DNA of 5,073 bases from Pseudomonadota bacterium (GTDB taxonomy: Bacteria; Pseudomonadota; Alphaproteobacteria; Rhizobiales; Afifellaceae). The stretch covers positions 1 through 5,073 of the forward strand of contig JAEZEK010000435.1 in NCBI GenBank assembly GCA_023417735.1, in the 5' to 3' direction. Under the pieces are notes generated by a model that was not told the origin of the DNA, did not search any database, and was given only the letters and a program-made list of their open reading frames with translations. Below, piece after piece: positions 1 to 5,073 of this stretch. Both the position numbers and the translations under genes were made by a program. Each line of letters starts with the position of its first letter. The stretch's first letter is position 1.

Positions 1-471
1 GTAGAGGTAGAGCGCGCGGGCGCCGAGCGGGTTCTGCGGGCCGCCCGGCATGCCGCCCGCCCATCTCGCCGCGAAGGGATCGCGCCTCTGCATCGCGACG
101 GGCGGCGTCCAGCGCGGCCACTTCGCCTTGCGCCCGACCCGGGCGACGCCCGACCAGGCGAAGCCCTCGCGTCCGACGCCGACGCCGTAGCGCATCGCCT
201 CGCCGTTCGGCAGCACGAGGTAGAGGAAGCGCGCGCCCGGATCGACGACGAGCGTGCCGGGCGGCTCGCCGGTCGGGTTGGCGACGATCTGGCGGTGGAA
301 CTGCGGCGGGATCTGGCTGAGGTCGACGGGCGCGACGCGGTGAGGCTCATTGGTGGCCGGCACCAGCAGCTGGTTGCGCGCGACCGGCTGGCGCGCGGCG
401 CGGCTGATCGGGGTGCAGGCGGAGATGAGGCCGGCGGCGCCGGCCAGCAGAAAAGCGCGTCTCGCGATCAA
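1..471 (-). CDS. L,D-transpeptidase (YkuD family) lipoprotein, N-terminal part
   Basis: Predicted to be a periplasmic, membrane-anchored L,D-transpeptidase, a family that forms 3-3 peptidoglycan cross-links or attaches proteins to peptidoglycan. The first 157 residues are in the window; the reading frame is open at the left edge. The N-terminus has a twin arginine (Arg4-Arg5), a hydrophobic run and a lipobox Ile-Ser-Ala-Cys with Cys19 as the probable lipidated residue, so export by Sec or Tat followed by lipidation is likely. The YkuD fold appears to begin near residue 72 (GTLVVDPGARFLYLVL), followed by a YGVGVGREGFAWSG segment and, at the edge, the typical NPLGARALYLY stretch. The catalytic His and Ser-x-Cys-Gly region lies beyond the window and cannot be checked. 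No ATG sits at a sensible place; TTG at 469-471 is chosen because it directly precedes the signal peptide and has a GGAG sequence 7 bases upstream. Family assignment is strong; the specific paralogue and exact reaction are not determined. Confidence 0.85.
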   Translation of the reverse strand, partial: MIARRAFLLAGAAGLISACTPISRAARQPVARNQLLVPATNEPHRVAPVDLSQIPPQFHRQIVANPTGEPPGTLVVDPGARFLYLVLPNGEAMRYGVGVGREGFAWSGVARVGRKAKWPRWTPPVAMQRRDPFAARWAGGMPGGPQNPLGARALYLY

Positions 472-478
472 GGTCCTA

Positions 479-482
479 CTCC
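479..482 (-). promoter_or_regulatory. Shine-Dalgarno deciding a TTG start
   Basis: On the minus strand GGAG lies 7 bases before the TTG codon at 469-471. It supports TTG as the start of the L,D-transpeptidase, because the in-frame region just upstream has no ATG or GTG close to the signal peptide. Confidence 0.5.
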
Positions 483-515
483 GAATGGCGTTTACCGCCT
501 CCGGAGCAAATTCGG

Positions 516-535
516 CGGAACTGAGGTCCGTTCCG
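516..535. repeat. Hyphenated dyad CGGAAC-N8-GTTCCG upstream of the L,D-transpeptidase
   Basis: Perfect 6-base arms (516-521 and 530-535) flank an 8-base spacer, centred about 54 bases upstream of the L,D-transpeptidase start. Position and symmetry suit a dimeric regulator site or a leader hairpin. I tested the GGAAC half as an EcfG-type -35 element on both strands and found no matching -10 at the usual spacing. Function is unassigned and chance occurrence in GC-rich DNA is possible. Confidence 0.3.
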
Positions 536-552
536 GGCCCAACGCCGCTGCG

Positions 553-604
553 CGCCTGCCGGCCAGGCGATGGGGCATTTCTGCCACAGTCCGGCCGGCA
601 GGCG
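553..604 (-). terminator. Strong inverted repeat, possible terminator after the adhP operon
   Basis: A perfect 12-base inverted repeat, CGCCTGCCGGCC at 553-564 and GGCCGGCAGGCG at 593-604, encloses a 28-base loop. The loop contains a smaller stem-loop, GGCA-TTTC-TGCC at 574-585. The structure starts 22 bases past the stop codon of the small gene at 626-1021, a usual place for a transcription end or an mRNA 3' stabilising hairpin. No T-run follows on the minus strand, so it is not a canonical intrinsic terminator. It could also act within the leader of the downstream L,D-transpeptidase gene. The repeat is directly visible; the role is inference. Confidence 0.4.
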
Positions 605-625
605 GATGGCTCGGGCGAAGGCGCG

Positions 626-1021
626 TCAGGCCCTCCGCGCCGGCTCCTCCCGCCCAGCCTCGCGTGCGGCCTGCAGGACCGTGTCGATGAAGGCCTCGTA
701 CTCGTCGCGGAGCGGATCGAAGATGTCGCGCTCCTCGGTGACGGCGCCGCGCATGCCGCCGGCGAGCCGGAAGAAGCCGTAGGCGCGGCCCATGTAGGGG
801 CACAGGAAGCCGTGCGCCTTCAGCGTCTCGAAATCGGCCGGCGCGTGGGTGGCGCGGGCGACCCGGAAGGCGCCCGAGGCGTCGGGCACCGTCTCGATGC
901 GCAGCCCGTGGCGGACGGCCGCCTTGCCCATGGAGTTGGCGCCGGCGTCGGCCTCGAACGCATCGAAGGGATAGATGCGCTCGACCGTGGCGCGGTCGTT
1001 CAGATCGGCGTTGGGGTTCAT
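626..1021 (-). CDS. Hypothetical protein, 131 aa, downstream of adhP
   Basis: I do not recognise this protein. It is small, soluble in appearance, with no signal peptide or membrane segment. The middle part (about residues 30-90) looks most structured and contains a GFLCPYMGRAYGFF stretch with the only cysteine, Cys74. The C-terminal third (about 95-125) is charged and probably helical, ending in an Arg/Ala-rich tail. The ATG at 1019-1021 is preceded by a purine-rich but weak ribosome-binding sequence (GAGAGACGGA). It starts 14 bases after the adhP stop on the same strand, so it is very likely co-transcribed and perhaps translationally helped by adhP. Codon use looks like that of its neighbours: the frame is strongly GC-rich at third positions. 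This and the clean start/stop support a real gene. A role linked to alcohol or aldehyde metabolism is only inferred from position. Confidence 0.72.
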   Translation of the reverse strand: MNPNADLNDRATVERIYPFDAFEADAGANSMGKAAVRHGLRIETVPDASGAFRVARATHAPADFETLKAHGFLCPYMGRAYGFFRLAGGMRGAVTEERDIFDPLRDEYEAFIDTVLQAAREAGREEPARRA

Positions 1022-1035
1022 GGTCCGTCTCTCGT

Positions 1036-2061
1036 CTAGATCGTCAGGACAACGCGGCCGTCGACCGTTCCGTTCTTCAGCCGGCCGAACACGTCGTTGA
1101 TCGCCTCGAGCGGGGCGGTGCTGACATGGGAGCGGACCTTGCCCTCGGCGGCGAAGGCGATCGATTCCGCGAGGTCGCGGCGCGTGCCGACGATCGAGCC
1201 GCGGACGGTGATCCGCTTCAGGACGACGTCGAAGATCGGGGTCGGGAAGTCGCCGGGCGGCAGGCCGACGAGGCTGACCGTGCCGCGACGGCGCGTCATG
1301 CCGAGGGCCTGCGAGAAGGCGGGGACGGAGACCGCCGTCACGAGCACGCCGTGGGCGCCGCCGCCGGTCGCCTTGCGCACCGCGTCGACTGGGTCCTCCG
1401 TCGCGCAGTTCACGGTGAAGTCGGCGCCGAGCTCCCGGGCGAGCGCGAGCTTGTCGTCGGCGACGTCGATCGCGGCCACATGCAGGCCCATCGCCTTCGC
1501 GTACTGGACCGCGACATGGCCGAGCCCGCCGATGCCGGAGATCGCAACCCATTCGCCCGGCTTCGCCTCGGTCTCCTTCAGGCCCTTGTTGGTGGTGACG
1601 CCGGCGCAGAGGATCGGGGCCATCGCCACGAAGTCCGGATTGTCGGGAAGCCGCCCGACATAGTCCGCATTGGCGAGCACGTACTCGGCATAGCCGCCGT
1701 CGACGCCGTAGCCGGTGTTGTGCTGGCTCTCGCAGAGCGTCTCCCAGCCGGACGTGCAGTGCTCGCATGCGCCGCAGGCATCGTGGAGCCAGGGCACGCC
1801 GACGGGGTCCCCCTCCTTCAGGCCCTTCACGCCCGGGCCGATCGCGGCGACGACCCCGACGCCCTCGTGGCCCGGAATGAAGGGCAGCTTCGGCTTCACC
1901 GGCCAGTCGCCTTCGGCGGCGTGGAGATCGGTGTGGCAGACGCCGCTCGCGACGACCTTCACCAGCACTTCGCCGTAGCCGGGCTCGGGGACAGCCACCT
2001 CCTCGATGCGGAGCGGGGCTCCGAACTCGCGCACCACGGCTGCCTTCATCGTCGCTGCCAT
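1036..2061 (-). CDS. adhP: Zinc-dependent alcohol dehydrogenase, AdhP type
   Basis: Cytoplasmic NAD-dependent medium-chain dehydrogenase interconverting primary alcohols such as ethanol with aldehydes. The 341-residue length fits AdhP-type enzymes. The GroES-like catalytic domain comes first: catalytic zinc ligands Cys42 (GVCHTDLH), His65 (GHEGVG) and Cys152 (ILCAGVT), and a full structural-zinc lobe with Cys96, Cys99, Cys102 and Cys110. The Rossmann domain follows, with the glycine motif GIGGLGH at 176-182 and an acidic Asp199 at the end of the second strand, which favours NAD over NADP. No key residue is missing. Several starts are possible in frame; ATG at 2059-2061 gives the N-terminus [10 protein letters not shown] usual for the family and lies 6 bases after a perfect GGAGGT. 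The ATG at 2065-2067 abuts that sequence, and the upstream TTG at 2128-2130 has no support. It is the first gene of a likely operon with the 131-aa protein. An FNR/FixK-like site lies about 60 bases upstream. Physiological substrate is not shown by sequence. Confidence 0.93.
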   Translation of the reverse strand: MAATMKAAVVREFGAPLRIEEVAVPEPGYGEVLVKVVASGVCHTDLHAAEGDWPVKPKLPFIPGHEGVGVVAAIGPGVKGLKEGDPVGVPWLHDACGACEHCTSGWETLCESQHNTGYGVDGGYAEYVLANADYVGRLPDNPDFVAMAPILCAGVTTNKGLKETEAKPGEWVAISGIGGLGHVAVQYAKAMGLHVAAIDVADDKLALARELGADFTVNCATEDPVDAVRKATGGGAHGVLVTAVSVPAFSQALGMTRRRGTVSLVGLPPGDFPTPIFDVVLKRITVRGSIVGTRRDLAESIAFAAEGKVRSHVSTAPLEAINDVFGRLKNGTVDGRVVLTI

Positions 2062-2067
2062 CGTCAT

Positions 2068-2073
2068 ACCTCC
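2068..2073 (-). promoter_or_regulatory. Shine-Dalgarno of adhP
   Basis: GGAGGT on the minus strand, 6 bases before the ATG at 2059-2061 and touching the ATG at 2065-2067. The spacing decides for the inner ATG as the main start. Confidence 0.75.
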
Positions 2074-2116
2074 GTTGCTGTCGTCCCCCGCGTAAAGGCG
2101 ACGGAAAATGGCGACA

Positions 2117-2130
2117 TTGATGGAGGTCAA
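2117..2130 (-). promoter_or_regulatory. Putative FNR/FixK/Anr-type binding site in the adhP promoter
   Basis: Read toward adhP the site is TTGACCTCCATCAA. It fits TTGA-N6-TCAA, the core bound by FNR, FixK and Anr regulators, and differs from TTGAT-N4-ATCAA at one position. Symmetry extends one base each side (ATTGA/TCAAT). The centre lies between 2123 and 2124, about 62 bases before the start codon, leaving room for an activator site at -41.5 with transcription starting near 2082; a poor -10-like TTTACG lies at 2091-2096. Alternatively TTGACC itself may be a -35 element (5 of 6 bases of TTGACA), in which case the regulator would repress. Oxygen-responsive control of an alcohol dehydrogenase has precedent in the Anr-controlled adhA of Pseudomonas. 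The match is seen; the control is inferred. Confidence 0.5.
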
Positions 2131-2152
2131 TGGCGGCGGTTGAGAGGGGGTT

Positions 2153-2166
2153 GCGCAGGAATGCGC
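2153..2166 (-). repeat. Short hairpin after the EI24/CysZ-like gene
   Basis: GCGCA-TTCC-TGCGC on the minus strand forms a 5-base stem with a 4-base loop, starting 10 bases after the stop codon at 2177. It is followed by AACCCCC rather than T residues, so it is at best a weak terminator. It could mark the end of the upstream transcript before the adhP promoter. Confidence 0.25.
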
Positions 2167-2176
2167 GAGGCCGTGA

Positions 2177-2869
2177 TCAGGCCGGGGCGAGCAAGCCCCC
2201 GGGGGCCGCCTCGCGGGCCGCGATCCGCTTCTGCACGTGCACGAGGAAGGCGGTCGCGAAGAGCGGCGTGAAGAGGTTGAGGAGCGGCACGGCCAGGAAC
2301 GCCGCGACCAGGAGCCCGGCCAGGAACACCCGCCCGCTGTTCCGCAGCCTGAGCGCGCGCACCGTTTCCGGCGGATGGAAGCGCAGCGCCGCGAGCTCGA
2401 AGTACTCGCGGCCGAGCAGGTAGCCGTTGGCGACGAAGAAGATCACGACGCCGAAGCCGAGCAGGAAGACGAGCGGCAGCGCGACGAGGTTCACCAGCAC
2501 GACGACGCCCGTGAACTTGACCGTGGTGAAGACCGAGCGCGCGAGCGGCATGGCCCGGCCGGGCGGGTCGGCCGGGTAGTGGCTGCGCTCGACCAGCTCG
2601 GCGATCTCGTCGAGGAAGAGCCCCGCGAAGAGCGAGGTGACCGGCGCGACGACGAAGGCGAGGCCCACCACCAGGCCGATTCCGGACACGATGGAGAAGG
2701 CGGTCTCCAGCCACGGGAAGGGCAGCACCAGGAAGTGGAGCAGCACGCCCTGCAGCGTGATCCAGAGCACGACGAGGAGTGCGACGGTGAGTGAAAGCGC
2801 CTTCCACAGCACCGAGCGGAACGGCGGGGAGAAGATTTCCCCGAAGGCGAGCGTCGCCGCGGCAATCAT
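2177..2869 (-). CDS. EI24 domain / CysZ-like integral membrane protein
   Basis: A 230-residue inner-membrane protein of the EI24 superfamily, often annotated as 'sulfate transporter family' because it includes E. coli CysZ, a sulfate-uptake protein. Hydrophobic segments lie at about residues 22-50, 56-86, 115-147 and 181-210, joined by a charged loop (about 88-112, [13 protein letters not shown]) and an amphipathic stretch (150-180). Family-like signatures are [17 protein letters not shown] at 148-164 and [17 protein letters not shown] near 195-211. The length is slightly below CysZ (about 250). ATG at 2867-2869 has GGAGGG five bases upstream. The gene is transcribed divergently from the PfkB kinase, with adhP downstream on the same strand. 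No cysteine-biosynthesis gene is nearby, so sulfate transport is not supported by context and I leave the symbol empty. Family call is firm, substrate unknown. Confidence 0.85.
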   Translation of the reverse strand: MIAAATLAFGEIFSPPFRSVLWKALSLTVALLVVLWITLQGVLLHFLVLPFPWLETAFSIVSGIGLVVGLAFVVAPVTSLFAGLFLDEIAELVERSHYPADPPGRAMPLARSVFTTVKFTGVVVLVNLVALPLVFLLGFGVVIFFVANGYLLGREYFELAALRFHPPETVRALRLRNSGRVFLAGLLVAAFLAVPLLNLFTPLFATAFLVHVQKRIAAREAAPGGLLAPA

Positions 2870-2897
2870 ATCGGCCCTCCAGACCGGCGGCAGATAG

Positions 2898-2917
2898 GAG
2901 CCGAGGCGGATCGGCTC
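2898..2917. repeat. Hyphenated dyad GAGCCGA-N6-TCGGCTC in the divergent intergenic region
   Basis: Perfect 7-base arms (2898-2904 and 2911-2917) around a 6-base spacer, 29-48 bases before the EI24-like start and 68-87 bases before the kinase start. It lies just upstream of GATATT (2925-2930), a 4-of-6 match to a -10 element for the kinase, so it would overlap the -35 region of such a promoter. It may be an operator serving one or both divergent genes. Only the symmetry is directly seen. Confidence 0.35.
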
Positions 2918-2946
2918 AACCCGCGATATTGCCTTTGCCCCGCCCA

Positions 2947-2960
2947 GGCTCTAGCGAGCC
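2947..2960 (+). repeat. Small hairpin in the kinase leader
   Basis: GGCTC-TAGC-GAGCC, a 5-base stem with a 4-base loop, 24 bases before the kinase ATG. The same GGCTC/GAGCC units make up the dyad at 2898-2917, so alternative pairings between the two elements are possible. Confidence 0.25.
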
Positions 2961-2984
2961 GGGAGGCAGCAAGCGGGAACCCTC

Positions 2985-3986
2985 ATGGCTCAGGCAGAAT
3001 TCGACGTCCTCACCATCGGCAACGCGATTGTCGACGTGCTCGCCCACACTGAAGAGGACGTCCTCGTCCGCGAGGGCCTGGTGAAGGGCTCCATGCGCCT
3101 GATCGAGACGGCGGAGGCGGAGCGCCTCTACGGCCAGATGGGCCCGGCGCACATGGTTTCCGGCGGCTGCGCCGGCAACACGGCCTCCGGGGTCGCCTCG
3201 TTCGGCGGCCGCACCGCCTTCATCGGCAAGGTGGCGGGCGACGAGCTCGGTCGGTTCTACCGCCACGACATGACGGCGCTCGGCATCCATTTCCCGACCG
3301 CGAGCCTCGCCGAGGGGGCGCCGACCGCGCGCTCGATGATCCTCATCACGCCCGACGGCGAGCGCACGATGAACACCTATCTCGGCGCCTGCCAGGAGCT
3401 CACGCCGGCCGACATCGACCGAGCCACCGTGGAAGGTGCGGCGATCACCTATCTCGAAGGCTATCTCTGGGATCCGCCGAAGGCCAAGGAGGCGTTCCGG
3501 GAGGCGTCGCGGATCGCCCACGGAGCCGGCCGGAAGGTCGCCATCACGCTTTCCGACTCGTTCTGCGTCGACCGCTTCCGCGACGAGTTCCTGCAGCTCA
3601 TGCGCGAGCGCGCGGTCGACATCGTCTTCGCCAACGTCCACGAGGCGCTGGCGCTCTACCAGACGAGCGACTTCGCCACGGCGGCGGGGCTCCTGCGCAA
3701 GGACGTGCCGCTCGCGATCGTCACCCTCGGCGCGGAAGGCTCGCTGGTGCTTGCCGGGGACGGGGAGACGCGGGTGCCCGCCGCCCCGGTCGAGCGCGTG
3801 GTCGACCTGACCGGCGCCGGCGACCTCTACGCGTCAGGCTTCCTCTACGGCCTTGCCAGGGGCCTGGCCCACCAGGATTGCGGCGTGCTCGGCTCGCTCG
3901 CCGCCGCCGAGATCATCTCCCATGTCGGGGCGCGGCCGGAGAAGTCGCTCAGGCAAGTCGCAGAGCAGGGGGGTCTGCCGGCCTGA
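2985..3986 (+). CDS. PfkB-family carbohydrate/nucleoside kinase, adenosine-kinase-like
   Basis: Cytoplasmic ATP-dependent kinase of the ribokinase/PfkB family, phosphorylating a sugar or nucleoside hydroxyl. At 333 residues it has the normal length. Visible motifs in order: N-terminal GNAIVDVLA with Asp17, the substrate-ribose-binding aspartate position of adenosine kinase; SGGCAGNTASG at 59-69 with Asn65; GKVAGDELG at 81-89; the N-x-x-E magnesium/phosphate motif at Asn217-Glu220; and the second PfkB signature DLTGAGD at 274-280, with Asp280 as catalytic base and the glycines as anion hole. All essential residues are present. The ATG at 2985 gives the canonical N-terminus, though the ribosome-binding sequence is weak (GGGA 8 bases upstream; a better GGGAGG is too far away). 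Related alphaproteobacterial proteins are commonly annotated as adenosine kinase, but specificity in this family is hard to read from sequence. Its last 38 bases overlap the end of the convergent dioxygenase gene. Confidence 0.9.
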   Translation: MAQAEFDVLTIGNAIVDVLAHTEEDVLVREGLVKGSMRLIETAEAERLYGQMGPAHMVSGGCAGNTASGVASFGGRTAFIGKVAGDELGRFYRHDMTALGIHFPTASLAEGAPTARSMILITPDGERTMNTYLGACQELTPADIDRATVEGAAITYLEGYLWDPPKAKEAFREASRIAHGAGRKVAITLSDSFCVDRFRDEFLQLMRERAVDIVFANVHEALALYQTSDFATAAGLLRKDVPLAIVTLGAEGSLVLAGDGETRVPAAPVERVVDLTGAGDLYASGFLYGLARGLAHQDCGVLGSLAAAEIISHVGARPEKSLRQVAEQGGLPA

Positions 3987-4992
3987 GCCGGCCGACATCG
4001 TGCCAGGGCTGGCCGCCGAGGCCGGTCCGCTGCATGAGATCGCGCGCCTGCCACATCCAATCGATGCGGCGCTCGGCGATGCCGGGCACGCTGCCGGGAT
4101 CGAAGCCGGCCCAGGGCAGGAACGGATTGCGCCGGCCGTAGGTCCAGATCTCGACGCGGACGGTCGGGCGGGCGCTGAAGCCGCGGGCATGGAAGCCAAC
4201 CGTGTCGCCGGCGACGAGCGTGTTCGCCGGCACGGCGAAGGCCTTGGGCGGGCCGTAGCCCATCGCCGCGATCTCGTCCGGGCTGGCGCGGAACGAGCCG
4301 CGGGCGAGCAGGCGGTTCTCGCTCTGCGACGCCCTGATGCTCGTTTCGCGCTCCCAGGCGAGGCGCCCCGGCGTGAGAAGGTGCGAGCCGGGCACGTAGG
4401 TGAACGGGCCCTCGTCCTCCGCGACGTCGGTCAGGAACAGCCAGGCCTTCACCGTCGGGTGGAACGTGTCGGCGTGGAGGTCGGTCTGCGGATCCGGCGC
4501 GGCGTCCCGGATGTGGGAGAGGATGGTCTGGATGTAGGTGAGCGGCTCCTGGTCGAAGGAACCGACATAGCGGTTGATGCCGCGCCAGTCCGGGTTCGCC
4601 ACGAAGCGGCGGAGCGCGGGCGAGGCGCGCAGCGCCTCCGGTCCGACGGCCATGCGGCGCGTGATCGTGTCGCCCTGGATCATCTCGCGCGCCGGGCCCT
4701 CATAGGCGAAGACCTCGTCCTTCAGCCGCTTGAACTCGTCCTCGGGCAGGAAATTCTCCCGCATGATGTAGCCGTCGCGGTCGAAGGCGGCGCGGTCCTC
4801 GGCGGAGACGAGCCTCGCCAGCCTCTCCCGCCGCCGCCAGGCCATGTCGTGCGCGATCCTCACCCGCTTCTCGTGCAGGCCGCGGCGGTTCAGTTCCGGC
4901 GAGCCGATCAGCGGGTTGTCGCGGAAGGACTTCGCGCCGGTGGCGAGCTGCGCGACCCAGACCGGGGCGAGGAGCATGCGGGCGGGGTTCAT
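3949..4992 (-). CDS. Phytanoyl-CoA dioxygenase (PhyH) family protein
   Basis: Predicted Fe(II)/2-oxoglutarate-dependent dioxygenase of 347 residues that hydroxylates an unidentified substrate. The PhyH domain starts near residue 66 (AFDRDGYIMRENFL, typical of the family's N-terminal helix). The iron triad is complete: His173-x-Asp175 (DLHADTFHPT) and His268 (GDTVGFHARG), with Arg279 eleven residues after the last His, the spacing expected for the 2-oxoglutarate-binding arginine. Between them lies the characteristic WLFLTDVAEDEGPFTYVPGSH at about 184-204. An additional N-terminal region of some 60 residues is hydrophobic at its start, then rich in Arg, and could contact membrane or lipid; this is inference. 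ATG at 4990-4992 has GGGAGA five bases upstream. The gene runs toward the kinase and their ends overlap by 38 bases. No neighbouring gene reveals the substrate. Confidence 0.9.
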   Translation of the reverse strand: MNPARMLLAPVWVAQLATGAKSFRDNPLIGSPELNRRGLHEKRVRIAHDMAWRRRERLARLVSAEDRAAFDRDGYIMRENFLPEDEFKRLKDEVFAYEGPAREMIQGDTITRRMAVGPEALRASPALRRFVANPDWRGINRYVGSFDQEPLTYIQTILSHIRDAAPDPQTDLHADTFHPTVKAWLFLTDVAEDEGPFTYVPGSHLLTPGRLAWERETSIRASQSENRLLARGSFRASPDEIAAMGYGPPKAFAVPANTLVAGDTVGFHARGFSARPTVRVEIWTYGRRNPFLPWAGFDPGSVPGIAERRIDWMWQARDLMQRTGLGGQPWHDVGRLRPADPPALRLA

Positions 4993-5015
4993 GTGGGTCT
5001 CCCGTGCTTCGACGG

Positions 5016-5030
5016 GGCGATCCTATCGCC
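5016..5030. repeat. Dyad GGCGAT-CCT-ATCGCC upstream of the dioxygenase gene
   Basis: Perfect 6-base arms around 3 bases, 24 bases before the PhyH-family start codon. It could be a regulator site or a hairpin in the mRNA leader near the ribosome-binding sequence at 4998-5003. The short arms make chance occurrence possible. Confidence 0.3.
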
Positions 5031-5073
5031 ACGCATGTTTCAGTGCCATTGCGCCGCCCGGACGGAGATGTTG

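Noticed and set aside
517..540. GGAAC as the -35 element of an EcfG (general stress) promoter.
   Set aside because: No CGTT-like -10 occurs at the expected 17-19 base spacing on either strand.
626..1768. A 380-codon minus-strand reading frame running through adhP into the small downstream gene.
   Set aside because: Its upstream part is an out-of-frame, Arg-rich shadow of adhP. Only the part from ATG at 1019-1021 looks like protein and is kept.
2062..2130. Longer adhP form starting at TTG 2128-2130.
   Set aside because: The extra residues do not resemble the family's N-terminus, no ribosome-binding sequence precedes them, and they would translate through the likely promoter.
1126..2271. A 381-codon plus-strand frame opposite adhP.
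   Set aside because: It is antisense to an intact alcohol dehydrogenase with every catalytic residue, has low-complexity Ala/Arg/Asp composition, and matches no family I recognise; long antisense frames are common in GC-rich genomes.
2916..3641. A 241-codon minus-strand frame opposite the PfkB kinase.
   Set aside because: Composition is typical of an antisense shadow, and the plus-strand kinase accounts for the region fully.
5023..5049. An eight-residue leader peptide (MALKHAWR) upstream of the dioxygenase gene.
   Set aside because: There is no clear ribosome-binding sequence, no codon run suggesting attenuation, and the frame is open further upstream, so it cannot be told from a gene tail or chance.
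5035..5073. A divergent plus-strand gene beginning at ATG 5035.
   Set aside because: Only 13 codons are visible, with no ribosome-binding sequence; there is not enough to support a gene.
1..5073. Search for CRISPR arrays, insertion sequences, tRNA or rRNA genes, phage or defence genes.
   Set aside because: No spaced direct repeats, transposase motifs, tRNA-like folds or such proteins were seen; the window is nearly filled by ordinary metabolic genes.

Overview
The window is a high-GC stretch of a bacterial chromosome. Protein content points to an alphaproteobacterium, most likely of the Hyphomicrobiales (Rhizobiales): a lipoprotein-type L,D-transpeptidase, an EI24/CysZ-like membrane protein, an adenosine-kinase-like PfkB sugar kinase and a PhyH-family dioxygenase. 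That placement is inference from family resemblance and base composition. No rRNA or marker gene is present.

Layout from left to right. Positions 1-471 (minus) hold the N-terminal part of an exported L,D-transpeptidase, cut by the window edge. A 154-base gap (472-625) carries a dyad upstream of that gene and a strong nested inverted repeat that could end the next operon. Positions 626-1021 and 1036-2061 (both minus, 14 bases apart) are a likely two-gene operon: a zinc-dependent alcohol dehydrogenase (adhP type) followed by a small protein I do not recognise. The adhP upstream region contains TTGA-N6-TCAA, the form of an FNR/FixK/Anr binding site. Positions 2177-2869 (minus) encode a polytopic EI24/CysZ-like membrane protein. 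A 115-base divergent intergenic region with several short inverted GAGCC/GGCTC elements separates it from a PfkB-family kinase (2985-3986, plus). That kinase converges on, and overlaps by 38 bases, a PhyH-family Fe(II)/2-oxoglutarate dioxygenase (3949-4992, minus). The last 81 bases are the upstream region of the dioxygenase gene, with a small dyad.

Functionally this looks like ordinary core or near-core chromosome: cell-wall cross-linking, alcohol/aldehyde redox, a membrane transporter-like protein, nucleoside/sugar phosphorylation and a lipid- or metabolite-directed hydroxylase. Only adhP and its small downstream partner give clear evidence of acting together. I see no mobile element, CRISPR array, tRNA, phage gene or defence system, and I find no convincing undescribed system. 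The points most worth a second look are the possible oxygen-responsive control of adhP with its unknown partner, and the non-coding inverted repeats.
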